From: Acidobacteriota bacterium
GTDB lineage: Bacteria; Aquificota; Aquificia; Aquificales; Aquificaceae
Assembly (NCBI GenBank): GCA_003696155.1
Contig: RFFP01000017.1
Location: forward strand, 62,001-126,000
Reading direction: 5' to 3'
DNA length: 64,000 nucleotides
Notes under the pieces: generated by a model
What the model was told of the DNA's origin: nothing
The model's database searches: none
Seen by the model: the letters and a program-made list of their open reading frames with translations, nothing else
Shown here: positions 9,435 to 19,095 of the stretch, in pieces
How positions within the stretch are numbered: position 1 is the stretch's first letter
Layout: each line of letters starts with the position of its first letter
Program-made: the position numbers and the translations under genes

Positions 9435-9766
9435 AAACGGCTGACCTTCTTGATTTTTTAACGAGGGGAGAAAAGGTGGAGAGAGTTGAAAGCTATTTTA
9501 GGGCTGTGGAAAAAAAGAAGGGAAAGGTTTTCTTGTCCAACTATACCCTCTTGGAACTCGTTTACCTTCTTGAACATGTGTACGGTATAAGTAGAGAGGA
9601 TATAGTCAAGAGTATAAGGATAATCATAGAGGATAGGCTCTTTAAGGTAGAAAATGCCTCTGAGGTGGAAGAGGCCCTGGGTTTTTATGAAGGTGGTATG
9701 GACTTTCTTCAGTCCCTCAAGGAAGCGCAGTACAGAAGGAGAGGTCTGAGGAGGATTGAACTATGA
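9422..9766 (+). CDS. Degenerate PIN-like protein
   Basis: A 114-residue protein whose order of elements matches VapC-type PIN ribonucleases: an N-terminal strand and helix (ETADLLDFLTRG), LSNYTLLELVYLLEHVYGISRED in the middle, and a late helix GGMDFLQSLKEAQYRRRG. In active PIN enzymes the first strand has D-T/S-N and the late motif has DFAD. Here the first acid is replaced by E5 and the late catalytic Asp position is Q97; only E45 is clearly kept. It overlaps proA by 13 bases and the SulP gene by 4 (ATGA). No antitoxin gene is present. Nuclease activity is doubtful; a scaffold or RNA-binding role is possible. Confidence 0.6.
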   Translation: MDAIETADLLDFLTRGEKVERVESYFRAVEKKKGKVFLSNYTLLELVYLLEHVYGISREDIVKSIRIIIEDRLFKVENASEVEEALGFYEGGMDFLQSLKEAQYRRRGLRRIEL

Positions 9767-11550
9767 AGTTTACCATAACCATAGATTTAGCCCCTTACTC
9801 TAAGTGGATAAGGGAATACAACAGGGATAAGCTCTTGAGGGATACTGTAGCGGGTCTAACGGTTGCCGCGGTGCTGGTCCCCCAATCTATGGCTTATGCC
9901 CTCTTGGCTGGTATGCCACCCATATACGGGCTATATGCTTCTTTCTTACCTGTAATAGTTGCTGCCCTCTTTGGTAGCTCCCGCTTCTTAGCCACAGGAC
10001 CAGTTGCCATGACTGCCCTCCTTACCAGCTCGGCCCTTTACGGGCTTGCGGAGGCGGGAAGCGAGCAGTGGATAACCCTTGCTGCAGTCCTTGCCCTCAT
10101 GGTCGGTATCATAAGGTTTTTAATAGGTATTCTTAAGCTCGCCTTTGTGGTTGAGCTTATATCTACAAGCGTTATAGTGGGGTTTACTAGTGCAGGTGCG
10201 CTGGTCATAGCTCTTAGCCAGGCAGGACACCTTCTGGGTTTTAAGATAACCCAGAGCACGCACATATACGAAGTCTTAGTGGACATTCTGGGTAAACTCT
10301 CTCAAACAAACCCTTACACTCTTGCCATCGGTCTCCTTGCCTTCCTTATTATATGGGTTTCTAAAAAGATAAGCCCCCTGTTGCCCGGTGCTCTACTTGC
10401 TGTGGCTATCACCTCTGGTATCTCTTATCTCTTTAGCCTGAATAACTTCGGCGTTTCACTGGTGGGTGATGTACCAAGCGGTTTGCCCTCTTTTCATGTA
10501 CCTTCTGTAGACTACCGAACTCTAAGCCAGCTATGGGTGGGTGCTCTTGTAATATCCGCCTTTGGTCTTATGGAAGCGGTCGCCATAGCTAAACAGTTAG
10601 CCATAAAGGCTGGAGACCGATGGGACCCAAATCAGGAGCTTGTGGGTCAAGGACTGGCAAATTTGGTGGCAGGCTTATTTAAGGGGTTTCCAGTAGGTGG
10701 CTCTTTTTCACGTTCGGCGCTTAACTTTCAACTTGGAGCAAAGACTCCATTGGCTAGTGTTATAACCGGTGCGGTCGTGGGTCTTACCCTTATCTTCCTA
10801 GCTCCTCTTTTTTACTACTTACCAAAGGCTACACTTTCCGCCATAGTACTGTCTGCCGTACTAAGTCTGATAAAGCCTCAGGAGATAGTAAAGCTATATA
10901 GGATAAACCCCATGGATGGTATAGTGGCAGGCATAACCTTCTCCACTGTATTCTTTATGGATCTCTGGGTTGCCATAACCCTTGGTGCCCTTATAGCCTT
11001 CGGCACCTTCGTTTACAAGACCATGTATCCCCGTATAGTGGTCCTTACAAGAAACCCAAGGTCTGCCACCTTTGTGAATGCAGAAAGGGAAGGTTTGCCC
11101 GAATGTCCTCAGATACTTTACATAAGACCCAACATGTCTCTATACTTTGGAAATGCGGAGTACGTCTACGAGTATGTTTTACAGAAGGTAGAGGAAAGGA
11201 GGAAAAACCTTAAGTTTGTCCTTTTAGACTTTGAAGCGGTTAACTACATAGATGCATCTGGAAGTATGATGCTTATAAGGCTTTTGGATAGACTAAGGTC
11301 TATGGGGATAGAGTCGTCCCTTGCCAATGTAGGTTGTAGCCTGTATCCACTCCTTGAAAATGTAAACATAGATAGACATATGGACATAGATTACGTCTTT
11401 GACTCGAAGGGACAGTCCATAAAGGAGCTTTTCATGAGGTTTGACCATGAATACTGTAAAAAAGTTTGTCCCTACGCCGTCTTTAGAGAGTGCTGGAGCG
11501 TAAAGGAGGAGGGTTTTAAGCCTATTGAAAGCTTAAAGGTTTACGTATAG
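9763..11550 (+). CDS. SulP-family anion transporter with STAS domain
   Basis: A 595-residue inner-membrane transporter of the SLC26/SulP family, which carries sulfate, bicarbonate or related anions. The conserved start VAAVLVPQSMAYALLAGMPPIYGLY is split across the first membrane helices, and SSRFLATGPVAM and FPVGGSFSRSALN follow. About 10-12 membrane segments run to residue ~430, then a cytoplasmic STAS domain with VNYIDASGSMMLIRLL. Unusual is a tail after STAS with three cysteines at 565, 569 and 577. It overlaps the PIN-like gene by 4 bases and runs tail to tail into nadD with an 18-base overlap. The substrate is not decided by sequence. Confidence 0.92.
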   Translation: MKFTITIDLAPYSKWIREYNRDKLLRDTVAGLTVAAVLVPQSMAYALLAGMPPIYGLYASFLPVIVAALFGSSRFLATGPVAMTALLTSSALYGLAEAGSEQWITLAAVLALMVGIIRFLIGILKLAFVVELISTSVIVGFTSAGALVIALSQAGHLLGFKITQSTHIYEVLVDILGKLSQTNPYTLAIGLLAFLIIWVSKKISPLLPGALLAVAITSGISYLFSLNNFGVSLVGDVPSGLPSFHVPSVDYRTLSQLWVGALVISAFGLMEAVAIAKQLAIKAGDRWDPNQELVGQGLANLVAGLFKGFPVGGSFSRSALNFQLGAKTPLASVITGAVVGLTLIFLAPLFYYLPKATLSAIVLSAVLSLIKPQEIVKLYRINPMDGIVAGITFSTVFFMDLWVAITLGALIAFGTFVYKTMYPRIVVLTRNPRSATFVNAEREGLPECPQILYIRPNMSLYFGNAEYVYEYVLQKVEERRKNLKFVLLDFEAVNYIDASGSMMLIRLLDRLRSMGIESSLANVGCSLYPLLENVNIDRHMDIDYVFDSKGQSIKELFMRFDHEYCKKVCPYAVFRECWSVKEEGFKPIESLKVYV

Positions 11551-12135
11551 GCCCCTTTTGCGTATATATTCCTCTACTTCCCTGGGCACCATCCATCTTA
11601 TGCTCTTACCTTGTCTGAGTCTGTTTCTTACCTCTGTAGAAGATAGGTCTATGCGTCTAACCTCAAGGATTATATAGTCCTCCCCTTCCCTAAGCCATGG
11701 AAAGTTTTTCCTTATATAAGCGCTTATCCTTTCCCTATTCTCCCCCTCTCTGTTCACTATAACCAGGCGCGCCATCCTTAGAATCTCAAAGGGCTCCCTC
11801 CATAGATGAAAGCTAAGAAAGCTATCCCCACCAACTATAAAGCTCTGACGCTCACCGTAGACATTCATGAGCTCCTTAGCAGTGTCCACCGTATAGGATA
11901 TGCCACCCCTCCTTATTTCAGTGTCGCTTACACCAAAACCTTCAAGACCTTCAACGCACAGCTCCAACATCCTTAGCCTATCCTCGGGGCTTGCCATATG
12001 GGTATCCTTCAGTGGAGCTTGAAAAGCAGGAATAAAGATGAGCTCTCTTGCCTCTAGTTTCTCCTTTACATCCACAGCTACTAAGAGATGTCCAAGATGT
12101 ACAGGGTCGAAGCTACCCCCGAAGAAAAGCCTCAT
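11533..12135 (-). CDS. nadD: Nicotinate-nucleotide adenylyltransferase NadD
   Basis: A 200-residue enzyme adenylating nicotinate mononucleotide to form deamido-NAD. The nucleotidyltransferase signature GGSFDPVHLGH is at 6-16, with H13 and H16 in the HxGH motif. FIVGGDSFLSFHLWREP and the late SSTEVRNRLRQG phosphate-binding motif follow, as in the NadD family. It is transcribed divergently from fabG with only 16 bases between start codons, and neither gene has a ribosome-binding site. Its end overlaps the SulP gene. Confidence 0.96.
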   Translation of the reverse strand: MRLFFGGSFDPVHLGHLLVAVDVKEKLEARELIFIPAFQAPLKDTHMASPEDRLRMLELCVEGLEGFGVSDTEIRRGGISYTVDTAKELMNVYGERQSFIVGGDSFLSFHLWREPFEILRMARLVIVNREGENRERISAYIRKNFPWLREGEDYIILEVRRIDLSSTEVRNRLRQGKSIRWMVPREVEEYIRKRGLYVNL

Positions 12136-12151
12136 ATGTTAAAATCTTAAC
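12136..12151. promoter_or_regulatory. 16-base divergent promoter region between nadD and fabG
   Basis: Only ATGTTAAAATCTTAAC separates two divergent ATG codons. TAAAAT (12140-12145) faces fabG and ends 6 bases before its start. TAAGAT on the other strand faces nadD and ends 8 bases before its start. The block is nearly palindromic and holds no Shine-Dalgarno sequence, so both messages would be leaderless if these boxes work. Confidence 0.5.
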
Positions 12152-12901
12152 ATGCTACTCATTGATTTATCAAACAAAAAGGCTATAGTAACGGGCTCCA
12201 CAAGGGGTATAGGTAGGTCCATAGGGGAGTTCCTGGCAAGGGCCGGTGCACAGGTGGTAATAACGGGTAGAGACAGAAGGAGGGCAGAAGAGGTGGCTAA
12301 AGAAATAGAGGAAGCCTATGGTGTAAAAACCCTGGGTTTGGACCTTAGTATGGAGGACACGCAGTCCATAAGAGAGTTCTATGAAGGTGTGGAAAAGGCA
12401 TGGGGAGGTGTGGACATACTTGTAAACAACGCCGGCATAACAAGGGATAAGCTCTTTCTAAGGATGTCCTTGGAGGATTGGGAGGAGGTTCTTAGGGTTA
12501 ACCTCACGGGCACCTTCTTTTTAACATCCCTTGTGGTAAAGGGCATGATTAAAAGCCGGTGGGGCAGGATCGTTAATATCTCCTCTGTGGTGGGTTTTAC
12601 AGGGAATGTGGGTCAGGTAAACTACTCCTCAACCAAGTCTGCCTTATTAGGTTTTACCAAGAGCCTTGCCAAAGAGCTGGCAAGCAGGAATATAACGGTG
12701 AACGCTGTAGCACCTGGCTTTATAGAAACGGACATGACTGCGGGCCTTTCGGAGGATATAAAGGAATCCTACCTGAAGAATATACCTTTGGGGAGGTTTG
12801 GTAAACCTGAAGATGTGGCGGGCCTTGTGGTCTTCCTCTGCTCTGATTATGCGAGCTACATCACAGGTCAGGTGCTGCACGTAAACGGGGGTATGTATTA
12901 A
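12152..12901 (+). CDS. fabG: 3-oxoacyl-[acyl-carrier-protein] reductase FabG
   Basis: A 249-residue short-chain dehydrogenase for the NADPH-dependent ketoreduction of fatty acid elongation. The cofactor motif TGSTRGIG is at 14-21 and NNAGITRD at 92-99. The catalytic set is S144/S145, Y158 and K162. The PGFIETDMT loop and the C-terminal ITGQVLHVNGGM are typical of FabG rather than other SDRs. It starts 16 bases from the divergent nadD and is followed after 9 bases by folK. Confidence 0.93.
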   Translation: MLLIDLSNKKAIVTGSTRGIGRSIGEFLARAGAQVVITGRDRRRAEEVAKEIEEAYGVKTLGLDLSMEDTQSIREFYEGVEKAWGGVDILVNNAGITRDKLFLRMSLEDWEEVLRVNLTGTFFLTSLVVKGMIKSRWGRIVNISSVVGFTGNVGQVNYSSTKSALLGFTKSLAKELASRNITVNAVAPGFIETDMTAGLSEDIKESYLKNIPLGRFGKPEDVAGLVVFLCSDYASYITGQVLHVNGGMY

Positions 12902-12910
12902 GCTTTTTCT

Positions 12911-13405
12911 ATGCCCATATGCTACATAGGTTTTGGTAGCAACTTAGGGGATAGGTTAGGTTACATACTTGGAGCCTTGGAAGGTTTAATGGCCTTTGGT
13001 GAAATTAAAAAGGTATCCACCGTATACGAGAGCCAACCATGGGGACCTCAAAATCAGGGTAGCTTCTTAAACGGCGTTTTGGAGCTTGAAACATGGCTAA
13101 ATCCTATAGACTTACTGAGAGCCTTGAAGTCCACAGAGCAGAAGCTGGGTAGAAGGCCAAGAGAAAGATGGGGGCCAAGGGAGATAGATTTGGACATACT
13201 CCTATATGAAAACCACATAATCATGCTGAGTTTTTTAAAAGTCCCCCATCCCTACCTTACCCAAAGGGATTTTGTGCTCTTCCCCCTCTTGGAGGTAGCT
13301 CCAGAGCTTATACACCCCTTATCTGGAAAAAGGTTAGAAGACTATGCCCTGAACCTCCAAAACAGGCTTGTGCCTTATATATGCATACTACCATCGGAGC
13401 TCTGA
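12911..13405 (+). CDS. folK: 2-amino-4-hydroxy-6-hydroxymethyldihydropteridine pyrophosphokinase FolK
   Basis: A 164-residue HPPK that transfers pyrophosphate from ATP to the pterin in folate synthesis. The N-terminal YIGFGSNLGDR, the TVYESQPWG loop and the signature RWGPREIDLDILLY are all present, followed by VPHPYLTQRDFVLFPLLEVAP. Length is normal. It follows fabG closely and likely shares its transcript. The 3' end overlaps nrdB on the other strand by 18 bases. Confidence 0.95.
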   Translation: MPICYIGFGSNLGDRLGYILGALEGLMAFGEIKKVSTVYESQPWGPQNQGSFLNGVLELETWLNPIDLLRALKSTEQKLGRRPRERWGPREIDLDILLYENHIIMLSFLKVPHPYLTQRDFVLFPLLEVAPELIHPLSGKRLEDYALNLQNRLVPYICILPSEL

Positions 13406-14416
13406 CCTTTTGGCGTAAGTTTGAGGTTTGGCCTGGAAGAAGTCAGTTTTGGTATCGTTTAGAGTTCTAAACTGGTCTATCCACTTCATAGGGTTTTCCG
13501 TAATATCAGGATACAGGGCTTTATAGCCAAGTTGGGTAAGCCTTAGATTGGCTAGGTACTTTATATACCTGTCTATGAGTTCATTGTTTATACCTAGTAT
13601 CTGATTCTGGGTCACATACTGGCCCCACTTAATCTCCGCATCGGTGGCGTATTTAAAGAATTCGTAAACCCAACTCTCAATCTCGGGTGTGAAAAGTTCT
13701 GGCTGCTCTTCTTTTAAGGTGCTAAGGATGTTCCTAAAAAGGGTTACGTGGGTTAGCTCATCCCTGTTTATGTACTTTATCTGCTGGACTGTATTGCGCA
13801 TCTTCCCCTGCCTGCCGAGGTTGTAAAAGAAGGCAAAGCCCGAGTAGAAGTACAGGCTCTCTAAGATGTAGTTACCAAAGGCAGCCTTGATGAAGTTTTC
13901 CTCCGTGGGCTTTATTATAAACTCGTTGTAGAGCTCGGCTATTACCCTGTTCCTTTCCATGAGGACCTTATCCTGCCTCCAGTAGTTGTATATCTCATCT
14001 GCCACACGTGGGTCCACTACGCTCTCTAATACAAACTGGTAGGAGTAAGAGTGCAGGGCTTCTTGGAATTCTTGAGATGTTAAAGCCATAACCAGCTCGG
14101 GGGCGGTGATGTACCTTGCAAACTCCTTAAGCATGTTTACCTGATAGCTATCCAGTGCTATTAGAAAGGAGAGAACCATCTCATAGGCTCTTCTCTCGTA
14201 AGGGGAAAGGTCCTTTTCGTACTGCTTCCTGTCCTCCTGCATGGGAATTTCCTCAGGTATCCAGAAGTTGGTAAAGCCCATGGTCTTGTATAGGTCAAAG
14301 GCCCACTGGTACTTGACGTTGTTAAGCTCCATTATGTTTGTAGGGTTTCCTAAAATCACCTTTCTCCTGGATACATCCCTTTCGCCTTCTGGATTAAAAA
14401 TCAGCGTTCTATCCAT
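13388..14416 (-). CDS. nrdB: Ribonucleotide reductase class I beta subunit NrdB
   Basis: A 342-residue radical-generating subunit. All carboxylate and histidine metal ligands can be placed: D89, E119 and H122 in the first half, and E186, E220 and H223 in the second. The radical tyrosine is Y126, four residues after H122, matching E. coli Y122. It pairs with nrdA 12 bases upstream and is translated from a clear AGGAGGT site 9 bases before the ATG. It has no intein, although Aquifex NrdB homologues can carry one. Confidence 0.96.
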   Translation of the reverse strand: MDRTLIFNPEGERDVSRRKVILGNPTNIMELNNVKYQWAFDLYKTMGFTNFWIPEEIPMQEDRKQYEKDLSPYERRAYEMVLSFLIALDSYQVNMLKEFARYITAPELVMALTSQEFQEALHSYSYQFVLESVVDPRVADEIYNYWRQDKVLMERNRVIAELYNEFIIKPTEENFIKAAFGNYILESLYFYSGFAFFYNLGRQGKMRNTVQQIKYINRDELTHVTLFRNILSTLKEEQPELFTPEIESWVYEFFKYATDAEIKWGQYVTQNQILGINNELIDRYIKYLANLRLTQLGYKALYPDITENPMKWIDQFRTLNDTKTDFFQAKPQTYAKRSELRW

Positions 14417-14428
14417 TTCTTAAACCTC

Positions 14429-16729
14429 CTACGTGCTACAGCTCTCACACTCTTCAATCTCAGTGAGAGATTTACTCCTACAGTAGTAAAGGGTCTTTAG
14501 ACCCAGCTCCCATGCAAGCTCATAAAGTCTAGAAAGGGTCGGACCGTCAATCCTTTCTGGGTCTATGAATAAATTTAGGCTCTGTGCTTGATCAATCCAC
14601 TTCTGCCTTACCGCCGCAGCCCTTATCACCCATTCTTGTTCTATGTGGTAGGCACTTTTGTAATGCCAGAAGTATTTGTCAACCTCCGGGGGAACCTGCG
14701 GAAGTATGCCCGACATGTTCTCCTCCTTGTAGTACTTGGCGAATATGGGATCTATGGAAGGTGTGGCTCCCACTATGAGGGATGTAGAACCTGTGGGCAT
14801 GAGGGCCAAAAGGTAGGCGTTCCTGAGCCCGTGGTTCTTTACCTCCTGCGCAAGACCTATCCAATCAAGGTCATTACCGTTCTCCTGTGATAGCTTTTGG
14901 TTTTCCTCTGCCGTCCTTCCGAAGAAAATACCCTTACTCCAGTCCGAGCCCTCAAAGAGGCTATATTTGCCTCTTTCTTTTGCAAGCTCCATAGAGCCCT
15001 TTATAGCATAATAGGCTATCCGCTCAAAAAGTCTGTCTGCAAACCTAAGGTGCTCTTCTGACTCCCAGGGTATGCCCTCCTTAACCAATAGGTAGTGGTA
15101 GTTGCTTACGCCAATACCTATGGCCCTGTACCGTTTGTTGGTGTATTCGGCTTCCTTTACGGCGTAGTAGTTTATGGATATGACATTGTCCAGCATGCGT
15201 ACCAGGAGTGGAGCAACCCTTTCAAGGTCCTCCTTTGTGTACACCTTTCCCAAGTTTATAGAGCCCAGATTACAAACAACCACATCACCAGACCTCTTTC
15301 TATGGGTTATGACCCCGCTGTCAGGGTCCAAAGAGTCCTCTATATGAACTGTAGCAGACATGTTCTGAACTATCTCGTGGCAAAGGTTAGAGCTGTATAC
15401 CACACCTGTGTGTCTGTTGGGGTTTAGCTTGTTGGCCGTATCTCTAAAGAATATATAGGGCTCGCCCGTTTCAAAGACGACGGTGAGTAGCCTCTTCCAA
15501 AGTTCAAAGGCGTCAATCTCCCTTTTGGCATGGTTTGGAAGTTCCCTTTCTAACTTTTCGTAGAGCTCTTCAAACTCCTTACCGTAAAGGTCCTCAAGGT
15601 TCTTCTCCCCCTTTACCCTCTTACAGTAATATGGGTCTATAAGGGTCCATTTTTCCCTGTTTTTCAACCTTTTCATGAATAGGTCGGGTATGGATATGGC
15701 AGGATGTATGTCGTGGGCCTTTTTTCTTTCATCTCCCACGTTGGTTTTCACCTCAAGGAAGTCAAGTACATCCTTATGCCATATGTCTAGGGTTATGGAA
15801 GCTGAGCCCTTTCTCATACCCAGCTGGTCCACATAGACCATAACGTCATTTAATATCTTTACCACTGGAAGCACTCCAGAGCTTGCCCCTTTGAACTTCC
15901 TTATGGGTGAACCTGTGGCCCTTATCTTACCCAGATACACACCAAGACCACCTGCAAACTTGGATATCTGTCCTGCCTTTTGTACGTTGTCAAAAATATC
16001 GTAAAGGTCATCGTCCACGGTGAGCACGAAGCACGAACTTAGCTGTGTATATGTCCTCCTTGCGTTCATCATGGTTGGCGTAGCCAAGGATATCTCATGT
16101 TTGCTAATTAGGTCATAGAAAAGCCTCACCCACTTTAGCCTGTTTCCCTTCTCAGGTACTGCCAGTGTCATAGCTACTAGCATGTACATTTCCTGGGGTA
16201 GCTCTATTATTTTTCCCTCTTCATCTCTCATAAGGTACCTGTCCGCTAAAACCTTTATGCCTGTGTAGTTAAAAAGAAGGTCCCTATCAGGGTCTATGTA
16301 ACGTGCAAGGCTGTCAAAATCCTCCTTGTTGTACTCCCTTAAAAGGTACTCTCCGTATATACCCTTTTCCGCATAGGTTTTTACAAGCTCGTAGAAGCTA
16401 TCTGGATTGTAGGGTTTGTATTTGCCGTTTATTTTGTCCTTTACCTTATAGCCTCTTATATGTCCCACGTCTTTATAAAGGTCGTAGAGCAATAGCCTTG
16501 CAGCCACATACTGCCAGTCCGGATTTTCTGCTGAGACCTTCTCCGCAGCTGTTCTTATAAGTAGCTGCTGTATCTCCTTTGTAGTTATACCTTCGCGAAA
16601 CTGTATATGGGCGTCCGCTTCCAGCTCAAGTGGGTCAACCCTAAGCCCACTACAAGCAAAGTCTATAACAATCCTGATCTTAGATATGTCCATGGATTCC
16701 TTTCTTCCATCTCTCTTGTATACGTACAT
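14429..16729 (-). CDS. nrdA: Ribonucleotide reductase class I alpha subunit NrdA
   Basis: A 766-residue catalytic subunit that reduces ribonucleoside diphosphates. An N-terminal ATP-cone ([18 protein letters not shown]) gives overall allosteric control. The active site shows C233 (QLSSCF) and C486 (VVCNLGS) as the redox pair, and N448-C450-E452 in NLCHEI for the radical chemistry. The C-terminus ends with CESC, the shuttle cysteines that accept electrons from thioredoxin or glutaredoxin. AGGAGG lies 7 bases before the ATG. It forms an operon with nrdB. Confidence 0.97.
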   Translation of the reverse strand: MYVYKRDGRKESMDISKIRIVIDFACSGLRVDPLELEADAHIQFREGITTKEIQQLLIRTAAEKVSAENPDWQYVAARLLLYDLYKDVGHIRGYKVKDKINGKYKPYNPDSFYELVKTYAEKGIYGEYLLREYNKEDFDSLARYIDPDRDLLFNYTGIKVLADRYLMRDEEGKIIELPQEMYMLVAMTLAVPEKGNRLKWVRLFYDLISKHEISLATPTMMNARRTYTQLSSCFVLTVDDDLYDIFDNVQKAGQISKFAGGLGVYLGKIRATGSPIRKFKGASSGVLPVVKILNDVMVYVDQLGMRKGSASITLDIWHKDVLDFLEVKTNVGDERKKAHDIHPAISIPDLFMKRLKNREKWTLIDPYYCKRVKGEKNLEDLYGKEFEELYEKLERELPNHAKREIDAFELWKRLLTVVFETGEPYIFFRDTANKLNPNRHTGVVYSSNLCHEIVQNMSATVHIEDSLDPDSGVITHRKRSGDVVVCNLGSINLGKVYTKEDLERVAPLLVRMLDNVISINYYAVKEAEYTNKRYRAIGIGVSNYHYLLVKEGIPWESEEHLRFADRLFERIAYYAIKGSMELAKERGKYSLFEGSDWSKGIFFGRTAEENQKLSQENGNDLDWIGLAQEVKNHGLRNAYLLALMPTGSTSLIVGATPSIDPIFAKYYKEENMSGILPQVPPEVDKYFWHYKSAYHIEQEWVIRAAAVRQKWIDQAQSLNLFIDPERIDGPTLSRLYELAWELGLKTLYYCRSKSLTEIEECESCST

Positions 16730-16861
16730 GGACTATCCTCCTTTTTGTTTAAGTTTAACCCCCTCCTACCACCTTTCCAAACTCTGAGACCCTTGAGTGT
16801 TTTACAGAAGATGGCTTGCGTCTTAGTCTGCCCAAGTCCGTCAAAAATTTTGTGAGCCCTA
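16730..16861. other. 132-base gap between nrdA and the methyltransferase gene
   Basis: This stretch must hold the nrdAB promoter. A TTGACG lies on the minus strand near its upstream end but no convincing -10 at 16-18 bases follows. Only the strong ribosome site next to nrdA is clear. A short frame reads across it into nrdA out of frame and does not look like a gene. Confidence 0.4.
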
Positions 16862-18115
16862 CTAATCAAGGCTTAGCCGGGCCACCGACTCTATATGGTA
16901 TGTGTTGGGAAAGTTGTCTATTAAGCTTACGTGCCTTAAGTTATACCCCCCTCTGGTCAGAACCTTTAGGTCCCTAGCAAAAGTGGTGGGTTCGCAGGAA
17001 ACGTAAACCATCTCCTTAGGTCTGTTAGCTGTTATAAGCTTTGCCTCTCCCTCGGAGAGCCCACTCCTTGGTGGGTCAAGGAAGATAAGGTCTATAACCT
17101 CTCCCGCATGCCTTTTTAAAGCATAAAGGCTCTTTTCATTATAGAAGAACAGGTTATCTACAGAGTTTATCCTCGCATTGTATTCAGCATCTCTTATTGC
17201 GCTTGGGCTACTGTCGTAGGAGTGAACAAAGCCCGATTTTTTTGCTAAAAATAGGCTAAAGAAACCTACTCCGCAGTGGAGTTCTAAGGCTGTGTTGTAA
17301 TGATTTGATGGCATTGCGGTGTTTATGAAGTCCTCCCAAAGCAGGTAGTTTATCTGAAAAAAGGAGTCCATACTCACCCTGTATCTGTAAGGACCTATGG
17401 AGTAAAAGGTAAAGTCCCTACCTAGGTAATACTCTCTTTGGGACTTTCTGTAGAAACCCAATCCCTTCACTTCCTTCGGTAAGGTGTTTTCCATAATCTT
17501 CCTTAGCTTTTCCTTTGCAAGAAAATCCTTAGATATCAACTTTATTAGGAACTCATCCTCCGTGGGTGAGTAGGATACGTGTATCTCCGATATGTTTGGT
17601 GCCCTGTTTGATAGTTCCCTTAGGGAGGGTATGAGCCTGTTTATGCTTGGATGGAGTAGTAGACACTTTTCTATTTCCACAAGCCTGTGGCTTCTCCTTT
17701 CAAAAAAGCCGAGCTTTGAACCCTGTACCTTGAACTGCGCCCTTACCCTATAACCAAACTCCTCTCCGTACACAACTGAGTCTAAGTCTCTTATCTCCAG
17801 CCTTCCTATCCTTCTCAGAGTCTCAAGAAGTATCTCAGCCTTAGCCCTTAGCTGTGCATCGTACCGTATGTGCTGAAGCTGACATCCTCCGCACCTACCG
17901 TAGTAAGGACAAGGTGCCTCTCTACGCTCTTCAGATGGGAAAACTACATCCTTTACAGTAGCTAGAGCATAATCCCCCTTGTCTTTAAGAACCTCAACCT
18001 TAACAACCTCCCCGGGCACAGAATAGTCAACCAGGAGTTTTCTACCGCCTATCTCCCCAAGCCCATAACCACCGTAGACCAGCTTTTTTATATGAACGCT
18101 ACTTTCTCCTATCAT
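16862..18115 (-). CDS. 23S rRNA (uracil-5-)-methyltransferase, RumA/RlmD family
   Basis: A 417-residue SAM-dependent RNA methyltransferase. An N-terminal TRAM-like domain precedes a 4Fe-4S site formed by C69, C75, C78 and C151. The SAM fold has ELHCGVGFFSLFLAKK, then DPPRSGL at 347-353 and the catalytic nucleophile C374 in YVSCEPTTFARD. The family includes RlmD, RlmC and some TrmA-like enzymes; the exact uridine modified is not decided here. Its ATG overlaps the nusA stop by 4 bases, so it is the third gene of a rimP-nusA operon. Confidence 0.9.
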   Translation of the reverse strand: MIGESSVHIKKLVYGGYGLGEIGGRKLLVDYSVPGEVVKVEVLKDKGDYALATVKDVVFPSEERREAPCPYYGRCGGCQLQHIRYDAQLRAKAEILLETLRRIGRLEIRDLDSVVYGEEFGYRVRAQFKVQGSKLGFFERRSHRLVEIEKCLLLHPSINRLIPSLRELSNRAPNISEIHVSYSPTEDEFLIKLISKDFLAKEKLRKIMENTLPKEVKGLGFYRKSQREYYLGRDFTFYSIGPYRYRVSMDSFFQINYLLWEDFINTAMPSNHYNTALELHCGVGFFSLFLAKKSGFVHSYDSSPSAIRDAEYNARINSVDNLFFYNEKSLYALKRHAGEVIDLIFLDPPRSGLSEGEAKLITANRPKEMVYVSCEPTTFARDLKVLTRGGYNLRHVSLIDNFPNTYHIESVARLSLD

Positions 18116-19095
18116 TTGAGCTTTACAAGCTTATCAAAGTCCTCCTCAGACATAACATCTATGTACCAACCTGTAAGCCTGTTGGCCAGCTTCACATTTA
18201 CGCCATGCCTTCCTATCGCCAAGGAAAGTTTGTCCTTGGGCACACCGACTTCCGCCCTCTTTTTTTTGGGGTCTAACCTTATTTTTGAGACGGTGGCGGG
18301 TGATAGGCTTTTTCTTATTAAATCCTCTACATTTTCAGACCATCTTATCACATCTACCCGCTCCCCTGAGAGTTCCTCCGTTATGGGGGCTATCCTTGAA
18401 CCCCTAACACCCACTATGATACCTACCGGGTCCATCTTTGGATCCTCTGTATGCACCATGACCTTGGCCCTCTCGCCCGGTTCTCTTACAATACCTTTAA
18501 TCACTATATCACCGGTTCTTACCTCTGGCACTTCCTGCTCTATGAGCCTCCTTAAAAAAATGGGATGGGTCCTAGATAGTATTAGCTCATACTTTCCCCT
18601 TTTCCTCTTGACGCTCAAAATAAGGGCCCTTATCCTTGAACCCGGCTTGTAAACCTCTTTTTTTATTTGTTCCTTCCTGGGCAAAGTCCCCGTCACTTTA
18701 CCCAGATCCACCACTACGTCTCCTTCTTCAGTCACCTTCCTGATTATACCCACGACCACCTTTCCTTCCATCTCAAGATACTCAAGGTAGCCCCTTTCCT
18801 CCTCCGCTCTTTCAAGCTCCTTTAAAAACTCCTCCTTTGCCACATGGGCGGCTATCCTGTTTACATCCTCCGGCGATATATCAAGGGGAAACTTCACAGA
18901 TTCACCGTTCTTCTTTCTAACCATGTAGACCTTTATATCCTCTTCTTCTAAATCAACCTCTATATCCTCTTTGATCTTCATGTCCCTCTTTACCGCTAAA
19001 GCTATGGCGTTCTTTAGGGACCTTTCCACTATCCAATGTGGGAGGTTCTTGTCCTTGGCGACCTGCTCTATAAGCTTTCTGAGGTTTTTTACCAT
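18112..19095 (-). CDS. nusA: Transcription termination/antitermination factor NusA
   Basis: A 327-residue NusA without the C-terminal acidic repeats of E. coli. The N-terminal polymerase-binding domain covers about 1-110, an S1 domain about 125-195 (GIIRKVTEEGDVVVDLG, GSRIRALIL), and two KH domains follow with GVRGSRIAPITEELSGERVDVI and LAIGRHGVNVKLANRLTGW. It overlaps rimP by 7 bases and rumA-like by 4. The classic order rimP-nusA-ylxR-infB is broken here: an rRNA methyltransferase takes the third place. Confidence 0.96.
   Translation of the reverse strand: MVKNLRKLIEQVAKDKNLPHWIVERSLKNAIALAVKRDMKIKEDIEVDLEEEDIKVYMVRKKNGESVKFPLDISPEDVNRIAAHVAKEEFLKELERAEEERGYLEYLEMEGKVVVGIIRKVTEEGDVVVDLGKVTGTLPRKEQIKKEVYKPGSRIRALILSVKRKRGKYELILSRTHPIFLRRLIEQEVPEVRTGDIVIKGIVREPGERAKVMVHTEDPKMDPVGIIVGVRGSRIAPITEELSGERVDVIRWSENVEDLIRKSLSPATVSKIRLDPKKKRAEVGVPKDKLSLAIGRHGVNVKLANRLTGWYIDVMSEEDFDKLVKLK

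Noticed and set aside
14679..15427. Frames on both strands inside nrdA
   Set aside because: nrdA is full length with all active-site residues; these are out-of-frame shadows.
16663..16869. A 68-residue frame on the minus strand between the methyltransferase gene and nrdA
   Set aside because: It runs out of frame through the nrdA ribosome site and into nrdA coding sequence, and has no ribosome site of its own. It is most likely leader sequence.
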